Below the pieces are notes generated by a model that saw nothing but the letters and a program-made list of their open reading frames with translations, was not told where the DNA came from and ran no database searches. A stretch of 64,000 nucleotides of DNA from Tetradesmus obliquus (Eukaryota > Chlorophyta > Chlorophyceae > Sphaeropleales > Scenedesmaceae). A program made the translations under genes and the position numbers. The stretch covers positions 2,852,001 through 2,916,000 of the forward strand of contig CP126202.1 in the NCBI GenBank assembly GCA_030272155.1, given 5' to 3'. This document shows positions 24,401 through 36,730 of this stretch, piece by piece (position 1 is the stretch's first letter; every line of letters starts with the position of its first letter).

Positions 24401-26766
24401 TGCAGCGACAGCGCAAGGCATCACACACCAACTGTTTGAATCATTTTGCAAAAGTTACACCATTACAGCTCAATCAGACATAAGACACTGCAGTAGGAGT
24501 CGTTCATGTATTATATCGGCAGCGTCGTGGAAATGTTGACCAGGTTTGACCAGCTGGCCGCGTTGTTTGACCAGAACGTACCTGTGCATGTTCAGCAGCA
24601 CCTGCTGCAGTGCTCGTGGGCTCAATAGCGCCTGCTGCATGGCTGTCATGCCCCTGGTCTGCTCCTGCTTGAACTTTGTCGCGCAGACACCCTGCACACC
24701 AAAAAAACAGCAGTTGGGGTCAAAAGCCAACAGCAGCAGCAGACATTGCGGGGTGAGACTCCCATACACCAAGCTCTCTGTGGTGCATCCACTGCCGCAT
24801 AGTTGATGCACGCAATTGCTGTAGCTTATGGTGCTTGAATTGACTGACAGAAGACGCACAAGCAAGATAAGTGATTTATCGCTTGCAAAAAGCTCAACTG
24901 CGTCCCAACAGCCCTGAGTGCTTGACCGAGCCTGCTGGTCAAACTGCTGACTCACCATTGCAAAGATCTTGAAGGTCTCTGTGACCAGAGGCTGCGGGTA
25001 GAACAGGCAGCTTGACTGGCGGGCGGCAGCCTGGTCAAACCACCTGGAACAGCAGCAACAGCAGCCGCAGCAGCAAATGGAGGAGGCACTTGAGACCCAC
25101 CAGAAGGTATACTAGCTCAAGGCTGCAGCAGGTTCTTCAGCCTTCACAGCATGTGTGAGCAGGCGTCTGTGCCGCTGTCTGCGTCGTAGATTACACATTG
25201 CAGCAAAGCACAATACTCCCTGCATCTGGGTAGCAGCTGATGTCAAGCGGCGCTGTTTTCTCGGAGGTTTCTGGGTATGTATCTACATCCCGTTTGCCGC
25301 TGCGCCTGCCGCACCTGTTGATCTGCTGCCGCTGCTTCTGCTGCTGTTGCTGGGGCGTGGTGGCGGCCACTGCTGACGGCAGCGCCATACTGAACAGCCC
25401 ATTCAGCAGCGCACGCTTGCCGCTGTGAGTGATGAGCTGCAGCAGATGAGCAGAACAAGCAAACCACTCAGTTGACAGCACGGCAGCAGCGACGGACAGG
25501 GCTAAGTAGGCTTGTGCATACTGACCATCACTGCTTTTTGGGAAAGACGTACATGACAACATGGCTGTTTCCAGCAAAGAGTTGGCATTGCGGCCCAGTT
25601 ACTGCAAGCTGTGAATCTAGAGTACATCACATCCAAAAGCATATGTCTACAAACCGCCCGAGCCTCCCTTTGATCTCCCTCTCACCTTGCTCCCGAGCTT
25701 CATCTGCGCAGCAATCGCACCCGCCTTGGCTGCCGTCGCGTCAGACTTGGCAGGCCTAGTCAGTGCAGGGTACAGCGTGGCAGTGACCTGCCAGCACCAG
25801 CGGTCTGCCAGCGCTGCTGCGCTGCTGCCGGCAGCATCTGCTACTGCTTGCAGCTCCTGATCCGCATCTGCATGCAGCAAGCTGCTGACTATGCTGCCGC
25901 CGTAGCGATCCAGCAGCAAGAGTGCAGCTGCCTTACTGCTGCTAGCTGCGCTGCTGGTGTTGATCGGGGCAGCAGGGTCAGGCGGGCACAGCAGCGGCTG
26001 CAGCAGCAGCAGCTGGTCAAAGCTGCGCCCGGCCCCAAACCACTGCCAGAGCCAGGTGGGAATCTGATACTCCAGATACCTAAACCTGCTGCTGTACTGC
26101 TGCTGAGCCGCAATCACATCTAGCGCTGCTGCTGCCAGGCGCATCTGAGAAGCTTGGCTGTCTGATTCACACACCTCATACGTTGGCAGCAGCTCAGGCT
26201 GAAGCTGCTGCAGAAATGCAGCATGACCACACAGCAGCTGCAGCAGCAGCGGATCAAGCGCATTCGGAGGCTCCTCAGCCTGTGCTGCTGCTGCTGCTAC
26301 AGCAGAAGCAGCAGCAGCCACATCAGCAATCTGCACAAGTGTGCTGTCCCAGCACACCAGCAAACTCTTTAGTGCTCTCTGCAGCCCTTTCTTGGACTCC
26401 TCTTGCTCAGGCGAGATCATGTCAGCAGGCAGCTGCAGCAGCTGCAGCAGCTCAGCCTGCTGCTGGTTGAGCCGCGCGCTGCGCTGCAGCTGCAGCTGCT
26501 GCTGCACGTCCGCTACTGCAGCCGTCACGGCTGCAGCAATAACTCCACTGCTGCTGCTGCTGCTGCTGCTGGCGTTACCATTACTTACTGCTGCTGCTGA
26601 GGCCGCGGCTGTGTTGGCTGCATTTGCAATAAGCTGTGCAGCCAGCGGGCCTGCCCTCACTCTCAGCGCATTGTGCTCACTGCTTAGCAGCGACAGCATC
26701 TCTAGCCTGTAATGCTCCAGTTCATCTGCAAGCTGCTGATCCTCATCCTCTTCATCATGCCTCACA

Positions 26767-26804
<38 letters not shown>

Positions 26805-29800
26805 GCGGCTGTTATACATATGCTGTGGGTGCAGCTGCAGCAGCGCGAGGGTGGTGAGTCCCAGCTGCAGCTGTGTTGAGCCTGGCAGGGGGTTGTGTGC
26901 GCTGCTCTGCTCTGCTGCCTTGCGCAGCTTCGACAGGCGGCCATACACATCTTTGAAGATCTGCATGGCAACATATAGCAACACCGTGTAATACATGCTG
27001 CAGGAGGCATCGTTTGGCTTGTCGATACACCGGATATGCCCCTTAACGTCTCAGCTCTCTTTAAATGCAACTGACACTGCAGCAATGCCTAGCCGCTCTT
27101 ACAAGCCTTGCTGGTTCAACACAGCAAACTCTGCTCAAACACATACACTTCCAAACCAGCCCCACCTCCATCATCTCTGCAAACATGGAGACGCCGCCCC
27201 CGCCATCCACCTCCATCTGCTGCTGCTGAGAGTCCAGCACGCCAAGCGAGCCCTGAGACACTGCTGCCTCCACAAATGCGTCCCGCATGCAGTGCAGCCC
27301 GCAACCTTAACCTTACCCCCCAGAACCCGCGGCCGTTTTAATCCAGACAAGCAAACTCTCAACCGCAGCTGAAACCCTCCTGCCTACCTCCATCATCTCT
27401 GCAAGCATGGACACGCCGCCCCCGCCATCCACCTCCATCTGTTGCTGCTGCTGCGAGTCAAGCACGCCAAGCGAGCCCTGAGACACCGCTGCCTCCACAA
27501 ATGCGTCCCGCAAGCAGCCCAGCCGCACTCCCGCAGGCCCCGCGGCAGCAGCCACAGCTTGCAGCAGCCGCAGCAGCAGGTGCAGCGTGGACAGGGGAGG
27601 CTTCTGCGCAGCCAGCAGGGTGTGGCTGCCGCGCATCAGGCCCAGCAGCTGACCTAATTGAACCCAGCCGCCTGCAGAAAATGCAACACAGGATCGACAT
27701 TGTGACGCATATCTATTGTGTTGTGTGTCATGTTGCTGCTGCGCATGCGCCCCAGCAGCTGACCCAGCTGCGCCCGACCACCTGTAATGTGCATCACACC
27801 ACAATACACGTAAAACACAGATCTGGTGTTTGGAGTGCGGTCTAGGGCCGCGCATGAGCCCTAGCAGCTGATCCAGCCGACCCATCAAGCCGCTCACCTG
27901 AGCACGCCGCAACGCACATTGTCTCCACAAGTGCCTCCAGCACCTGCTCCAAAGGTGCGCTCCCAGCAGCAGTGACAAAAACAGGTACAACAACAGCACA
28001 AGCTTTGTAACGCAGCACAGCTGCTCACCTGAGCACACCAAAATGCAGATCAGCTTCACAAGTGCTTCCAGCAGCGGCTCTGATGGCACACCCCCAGCAG
28101 CAGCAACAACCAACAGGTACGGCAACAACAGTACACACTTTGTAACGCAGCACAGCCGCTCACCTGAGCACACAGCAATGCACATCAACTCCACAGGTGC
28201 TTACAGCAGCTGCTCTGATAGCGCACCCCCAGCAGCAGTATCAAACAACAGGTACAGCAACAGCACAAGCTTTGTATCACAGCACATCAGCTCACCTGAG
28301 CACACCAAAATGCAGATCGGCTTCACAAGTGCTTCCAGCAGCTGCTCTGATGGCACACCCCCAGCAGCAGCAACAACCAACAGGTACGGCAACAACAGTA
28401 CAAACTTTGTAACGCAGCACAGCAGCTCACCTGAGCACACAGCAATGCACATCGTCTCAACCAGCGCCTCCAGCAGTGCTCTGATGGCACACCCCCAACA
28501 ACAGTAACATACAACAGGTGCAACAACAACAACAACAACAGTACAAACCTTTAACGCAGCAGCTCACCTGAGCACACCGCAATGCACATCGTCTCCATAA
28601 GTGCCTCCAGCAGCTGCTCTGAAGGCGCCCCTCCAGCAGCAGCAACAACCAACAGATACGGCAACAACAGTACAAACTTTGTAGCGCAGCAGCTCACCTG
28701 AGCACACCGAAATGCACATCGTCTCCACAAGTGCCTCCAGCAGCTGCTCTGAAGGTGCCCCTCCAGCAGCACCAGACACTGTCCTCCACAGCTGCAGTAA
28801 ACCCTGCGCCGCATCTGGACCACAGGCAGGGCTTAGTGCCGCCAAAACCCTGAGCCCAGCACCCTCAACCCCAGCCACTCCCGCTAAACCCTCATTCAGC
28901 CCTCCGAGCGCAAAACCCTGAGCTTGAGGGCCAGACACATTGATCGAAAGTGGTGCAGCTGCATCATATGAGGGGTCATATGCTGCGAGGGCTGGGGCGA
29001 GGGTTTTGGAACCCCAGGCTTTAGACGCCCTGCCGCTGAACCCTGCTAGACCGCCTGTGACAAGATTAGCGTAAGACGGCCCTGCTGCAGCCGCACTGCC
29101 TGCTGCTGCTGCTGCTGCAGTTGACTTGGATACTGGAGGCCCCATGGCATGTGGCCCTTGGGTAGGGAATCCACCTACCCCCCCTGCTGCTGCTCCAAAG
29201 CCACCAACACATGTCTGCTGAGATGCTGCTGCTGCTGCTGCGGTAGTGGTTGGCGTGTGTGAGACTGCGCGGGGTGCTGGCGCAGGGAAGTCATCATCTA
29301 GGTCAAAGTCACCCGCAGAGTTGAAGGTGCGGCACTGCACAACAGACACAGCACATGCGGCAGGCCACGGCCATGTTAGGTACTGCTGCAGGGTGCTGTC
29401 ATCAAGGTCAAAGTCACCTGCAGAGTTAAAGGTGCGGCACTGCAGGACAGCACACACAGCACGTGTGCACAGGATTCATGATGTGTGCATATCTTGTTTG
29501 TGATGGGCACTGCTGCAGGGTGCTGTCATCTAGGTCAACGTCGCCCGCAGAGTTGAAGGTGCGGCACTGCATGACAGACACAGCACGCGCACCAGTCACA
29601 GCCAGGCGCAGTTATAGTACAGGATTAAGTGGCGAGGTTGACGCACACTACGTGCATGGGGCGGTGATTTTGGAGACAATGAAATCGAAGCTGTGTACCG
29701 AAGACGAGAACAAGCACTGAGTGACAGATCACACAATGTGTGTGCACAGAAACAGTGCAAGCACACCAGTGCTGTGATAACTGCCGGTGTGCTCAGCACA

Positions 29801-32800
29801 CGATGGGAAGAGCAAGAATGCAACACCAGGGTGTGCAGCAGACGGCAACACATGCTCAAAATCCATTGAACAGTTCACCCAAACCAGCCAAAAATATCGC
29901 CTCAAGAGTTTAGCACTGTGCTCACCCGTTTGAATCGAGGGTCGTCAGGCGCAGCCACAGCAGCAGCAGCAGCTGCCCTCACCCGCACCTCCAACGCCAA
30001 CACCACAGGCTGCAACACACCCGCAGCTACAGCCAGCGCTACATCCCTGCTGCTCACTGACGCCCCCTGCTGCTGCTGCTGCTGTGCAGTGGTGCCGTCT
30101 TGCCCTTCCGCAGCATCTGCTGCTGCTTGCTGAGGCTGTGGCGCTGCTGCTGCTGCTGCTGCTGCTGTTGAGGCGTTGAGCATGCGCTGTAGGCGTGCGA
30201 GGCTTGCTCCCAGGTGCTGCAGCTGCTGCAGCCAGCTACTGCCTGTAGCACAAGGCAGGTCAGCCAGAGAGTCCTGCAGCAGCAGCAGCAGCAGCAGATA
30301 TGAGGTGCTCACTTACACGGGATACTTACGCACTGTGCTTGTGCAGAAGTACATTGGCGTCACGGCGTGACAGCATTACTTTACACATACACTTGGCAGT
30401 CACATAGATGTGAAGCAGCAGCATGCTTTGCTTGCCATGCATATGACATGGTGGACAGCAGTAGTGCCCTCGCACGCTGCACAGGAACAATCACTGCACG
30501 GCTGAACTTCAAGTCAACAACAGCAACGAAAAAAAGAACAGCAGCAGCAGCCAGGGTCGCTCACCCTGATTTGCCCCCCAGCATGCTGCAGCAGCTGCAG
30601 CAGCTGCTGCTGCAGCTGCACATGCAGCCCAGGCAGGCCAGAAAAGCCCACACCACGCCAGCTACCCTGCTGCTGCTGCTGCTGCTGGAGCTGCGGGGGC
30701 AGCAGCATGCATTTCGCGGCCGCAATGCAGGGTAAGCTTGCGGCAGCTGCTGCAACCAGCAGCATGTGTGAGAGCTTCCTATTGGAATCAGTTGGCTGGC
30801 TGGCTGGTACACCAGTTGCCAGCTGCCCTGCTGTTGCTGTTGCTGTTGCATCACCCCAAGGGTGCTGCTGGTCCTGCATGTCAGCATCTTCGTCGTCTGG
30901 CAGCAGGGACGCAATGGCCTGCAGGTGCAGCAGACAGCATGTTGATGTGAACGGCAGCCAGCCAAATGAGCAGCAAGAGCAGCTGACAAAGTGGCGGTAC
31001 ACAGTGGGCAAGAACATCAAGGCATGAGAGCACCAGCACTGTCACACAGCTGTGGCTGCTGAGTTTCAACAGCAGCATCCATCTTTGCTGCCATGCAGCC
31101 GCCCAGCTAAACAAACATATCCAGCCTGTCCAAACTTCACCGAGCATGCATCAATCAAGCACCGTATATGCCACTAAGAAACACGCACACACATAACACG
31201 TGGTACATATGCACCTGTGTCAGCGCCTCTGCTGCACCATCAGCCAGCTGGCACCAGCAGCGCCACCACACAGCAATCCCGCTGGAGCCCTGAACCCCTG
31301 CCGTTAAACCATCACCATGTTCAGCAGCTGCAGCTTCACCACCACCTGCAGCAACAGCAGCACTGTCGCAGCCATCTACAAACACCGCAGCAGCCGCACT
31401 GCTGCTGCTGCTGCAGCTAGCTCCTGGTGCGCTGCTGTCACCGGCTGCAGCAGCGCCAGCCAGCAGCTGCTGCAGCCGCATCGCTGCTAGCTGTCTTTGC
31501 AGGTGCTCATGCCCTGTGTCAAGCCCTTCTATTTGGCCCTCTACCCTCCTATCAGCCCACCACCAGCTGCTGGCACTGTACCAGACAATACTGCAGCTGC
31601 TGCTCAGCTGAAGCCCCCCTAGCAGCTGGCCCAGATCATCTACTGCTGCCATCTGCTGCCTTGCACTGCTGCTGCTGCTGCTGCTCATGCCTGAGAGTTC
31701 TGCTGCAAGGAAAGCAGCAGCGCTGCACCCATTTAGGCCAGGGGTGGGCAGGCCGGGTGCTTCTAGCAGTGCTAGCATTGCTGCCAGCAGCAGTTCAGGC
31801 AGGCAAGCAGCAGCACCACTCACACTGGCACCAATCGGCACTGCTGCTGCTGCTGCTGCTGCTGCAGTGGGTCCAGTGCTGTGGCTTACTGGAGCAGCTT
31901 GAGTCGCTGCTGCTGCTGCTGCTGCTGTAGCACCTGTAGTGCTCGACCGATGTACAGCGCTGCCGTGTCTGCTGCTGCTGCTGCAGCAGTACGCTTCAGC
32001 AGTTGCTAGGCAAGCCTGCAGCAGACGCAGCCGCAGGGATGCCTCAGAATGGCTGGCTACCCTTTCCCCAGAGCACAAAGTGATCAGCAATGCTAGCTGA
32101 GCATCAGACAACGGCCTCACCAGCTGCTGCTGCTGCTGCTGCTGGCCTGGGGAGGCATCACCCGCATGCTGCTGCTGCTGGGGTTGCTGCGCCGGCAGCA
32201 GCAGCAGCGGCAGCAGGTGCAGCAGCGCAGCAGACTTGCTGGGCTGCACTGCCACCAGCTGAAGTGCTGCCAGCGTGTGTAGTGACCAGGCCATAGATTC
32301 TAGCAAACCAGCGTGGAAGCTGCTGTGCAACTGCTGCCCTGCTGATAAGACCAGGTCAGAGAGTGCATCCCAAACCTGCTGCCAAGCTGCATTACAAGGA
32401 GGTCTAGCTGCCGCTGCTGCTGCTGCTGCTGTTGATGCGTCCTTTGTCCCGGTGTGTCCACTGTCACTGCCGCTGCCGCTGCCGCTGCCGCTGCCGCTGC
32501 TGCTGGTTTTGCTGCTATTTGCTTCTGCTGCCGCATCCTCAGCAGCAGTAGTTGACAGCCGGTGCAGCTCTGCCGGCCAGCGCAGTGCCAGCTCACTGCA
32601 GCAGCGCAGCAGCCACAGCAGCTGCTGTTGTTGCTGCTGCAGCTGCTGCAGCTTTGCTGCCGTGCCGCCAGCAGCAGCAGGACGTGTCAGACCGTCAGCA
32701 ACCAGTGCAGGCACAGCAGTAGCTGGACTGAAGGATGCTCTGTACAACCCCTGTAACCCACCACCACCAACAGCAGCAGCAGCAGCATATGCCGGCACCC

Positions 32801-34729
32801 CTGCTGCTGCAGCAGCAGAAGCGGCTGCAACGCTGCTTGCTGCTCTGCTGACACCGTTTGAAAGTTGCTTTAGTGCTGCAACTGCAAACACTGGAGGCAG
32901 CAGGGGGCCGTGCATGTGCAGCAGCAGCGCCAGCACAGGGCACCACCTGCAGCAGCAGCAGCAGCGGGCAGCATGACATGATTGGCAAACACATCCAGCA
33001 CGCTGCCTGGCCATCCTGGCAGCATGCAAACAACCTCAAGCAGCCATATGCAGCAAGGCTGTGCTTATGACAGACCTGCATTGCGGCTGCAGGTCTGGCA
33101 GCTGTTTAGCTTGCAGCAGAAGTTGTTGCTACGCATAGGCTGGCGCCAAGTCTGGCACTGGCACTGTCCAGCATGCACAGATGCTCCAGCAGCTACACCC
33201 ACCTCTGCGGCTGCAGTTCAGCCAGCTGCAGCAACTGCTCGCCTGGCAGCATTACAAACTAGTGTATAGTGTCCAGATCCAGTCTTGCACAGCTGCGTAT
33301 CACAACCCCCACCTCTCCAGTTGCAGCTCTGCCAGCTGCAGCAGCTGCTCGCCAGGCAGCAGCACCCTGCTGATGCACCAGATTAGATAATGCTGCAGTT
33401 GTATGCAGCCATCACCGCCTACCTTGCTGGCTGGAGCTCAGACAGCTACAGCGGCAGCACCCAGTGCCGCACTAGGGTCTGCTATCCGCAGCCTGCCTTA
33501 GGCTACTCAAGCAAATATGCACAGCAGGACACCCACCTTTCTGGTTGCAGCTCTGCCAGCTGCAGCAGCTGCTCGCCAGGCAGCAGCACCCTGCTGCGCT
33601 TGCGTGGTAGCATCTCAAGCTCACCATCACCATCATCACCAAAGCCATCTCCATCATTTTCAGCAGCAGCAGCAGCAGCTGCGGTGTTTGGTGCATCCTC
33701 GTGCTGCCGCTTGCTGCCCAGTAAAGCAGCAGCAGCAGCTGCAGTGCCGAATGATCCGCCGGCACCGCAGCTGCCTTGGCTTCCTGCTGCCATTCCTCCG
33801 GCTGCTGCCCCTGCTGCTGCTGCACCTCCTCCTGAGCCTGCTGATAGAGATGTGAGGTGTGCATTGCTGCTGCTGCCGCCTGCTGCGCCTGCTGCTGCTG
33901 TGAAGGCTTGGTGGTAGTAGAGAGTGGCTGCGAGAGCTGCCAGCTGCTGCTGCAGCTTGCTTCCTTGCAGGTCCCTGGGGTTGCAGGCAGCAGCAGGGGC
34001 AGCAGCAGCAGCAGCAGACGCAACAGACAAACACTATGAATGATGCAGCATGCTAGCACCACTGCAGACATGTGCAACGTGACGACAACCTTTGGTATGC
34101 ATACCGCTGCGGGACCTTCCTTTCCTGTGCTGCTGCTGCCCTGGCACAACTGGAACCTGGCAGTAAAAATAATCTGGGGTGTACCTGCTGTACAATTGCC
34201 AGACTCATCCTCAAATATCACTGCACAAGAAGATGCCCCTTACCACACCAGTCCATGAGCGCTGATGTCTCTGCTGACCAGGGCCAGCAGCTCAACCTGG
34301 GCCCTGGATTGTACCTGACTTATGGATCAAATGCGCACACGCATGGGTTAAGCTGCTCACCATACAAGCCCATCCGCGCCAACGTCTCTGCTGACCAGGG
34401 CCAGCAGCTCACCCTGGGCCCTGGGCTGCACACGCCACACAGCTGGGCGGTACCAGACACCAGCTGCACAGCTCAACTGCACACATGTCCAAGCTGCTCA
34501 CCACACAAGGCCATCAGTGATGGCGTCTCTGCTGACCAGCTGGGCTGCACCCACCACACAGCTGCGCTGTATACAATTGACAATGTAGAGTAATTTCATA
34601 CATATGCTCACCATACAAGCCCATCAGCGCCGATGTCTCTGTTGATGAGGGCCAGCAGCTCAGCCTGCGCCTTGGGCTGCAGCCCCCCCAGGGTCACTGC
34701 CAGGCGGCAGTAGCACAGCAGGGCCTCCT

Positions 34730-34761
<32 letters not shown>

Positions 34762-36669
34762 GGTAATCGCAGAAATGAAGGTTATGAAGGTTACTTCAAA
34801 GAGGATATGCTAAACACATATGCAGCTGTTAGAGCTGCACCAAGTTACATACCCACACAAACAAAACACAAGCACACCACTCCTTCATGGGTCCCGACCC
34901 TGGTGGCCAGGCACATCACATGCCGCAACAGCAAACCGAGACAGCTTCAAGTTGAAACAACAAACGCACCTTGAAGCGGACGTTGCGCTCGCCCCATGCC
35001 TGCTTGACATACTGCTGCAGCGGCCGGTGCAGTGTGGCAATTGTAGGCCGCAGCTCCTCGCCATATGACAGCAGCAGCCCATTCAAACTGGCTAACAGCT
35101 GCACATCGATGCGCCCGTAGCGCCTGCAGGACAGGACGAGCATGGGTGAGTTGAGCCAAGCTGAGGCAGCAGCATGGTCAAGGTATATGCAGGTGGGTTT
35201 GGTGCGGATGGCATGCACTGCACACTGTGCAGTTCTGGCATGACCTGCTACCTGCAGATTATGCTGCCGCTGTTGCTGGAATGTGCTGCAATGCATGCTG
35301 CATTTGAGAGGAAACTGCGAGACCAGATGTACCTACTAGCACAAAAAGGCAGCAGCGCCAGCATCCCGTGCTTCTCTCGCTGTTTGCTGCAGCCCAGCTG
35401 CACCCATTTGTGCAGCTGATTTCGATTTGCCATGTTCAGAAAGTAACAACAATTGTAACAACCCCGCTCACCGCTGCTGCCCCAGCCACTTCAGCTGCTC
35501 CACCAGGAAGCAAGCAGTGTCAGCGACAAATTGAGGCACCAACTGCCCTGGCACCCCACCCAGCAGTCCTGCAAGCAGCCCTGCCATGCTGTGCATCTCT
35601 GCTTCACCCACTCACGCATGCAGGAGGGCACCTGACAGCTGGTTCAAATTTGTTATTTTAAAAGTGACGCATTTTGTAACAACCCCGCTCACCGCTGCTG
35701 CCCCAGCCACTTGAGCTGCTCCACCAGGAAGCAAGCAGTGTCAGCCGCAAACTGAGGTACCAGCTGCCCTGGCACGCCCCCCAGCAGTCCAGCAAGCAGC
35801 CCTGCCATGCTGTGCATCTCTGCTTCTGCTGCTAGCGCCTCCTTGCCCCGCCCAAAGGCCCCTGCTGCTGCGCCCTGTCCTGCAAGCCGGCCTGCTGCTG
35901 TGGCTGCTGCAGAGCGGCGAGCTGCCTCTTCGTCTGCTGCTGTTATGCGCTGCTGCAGGGATTCGAAGCGGCACATGACCTCCTCAATGAGCCCTGCAGC
36001 AGTGCAAGCAGGGCAACCAGTTTAAAACAGTGTGTTGGGATCGGCCATAACGCTGTTCTGCTGCTGTTATGCGCTGCTGCAGCGATTCAATGCGGCACAT
36101 GACTTCCTCAATCAGCCCTGCAGCAGTGCACGCAGGGCAAACACATGACCGTGGTTTAGTGGCAGGCTGCGTTTACACGCTGCTGACGGGACGCAAAGCA
36201 GCACATGACCTCCTCGACGAGGCCTGCAGCAGTGCAAGCAGCACAGTTGAGGGTTTTTGAAATAGCCAACACGATCCTTGCACATTCACCAAAGTGCGCG
36301 CACCAGGCACAAGGCAATGCGTACAGACGTGCAGCTGTGATGCGCTGGCCCTGTTGTCACAGAAGCAGTGCCTCATTGGCCGTCCATACACAAGTCAACA
36401 GTGCCGCAAACAACACACATAGGGCACACAAACACCATACAAAGGACCATTCACCCCTCACCCTGGAAGGTCGCCACTGTGCTGCGCTGGCAGTACTGCG
36501 GGTTAGGCAGCAGCACCTTTTGCAGGATGCCTACAAACTCACGCCCTGCCGGCGTGCCAAATCCCTCCCCTGGGGGGTCACATGCCTCCAGCACTTTGTG
36601 CAGCTTGTCAAAAGCCACGCCAGCACGGCGCAGAAGGTTGCAGCTGCCGGGACCTGCAGCAACAGCATG

Positions 36670-36730
<61 letters not shown>

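Noticed and set aside
27313-28194. A 293-residue minus-strand open frame
   Set aside because: It reads across donor copies and intron fragments of the ATM echo array; unit spacings of 130 and 136 bases are not compatible with a stable repeat protein.
36675-36728. CAG tracts as CRISPR-like or satellite arrays
   Set aside because: They are plain trinucleotide microsatellites with no spacers.
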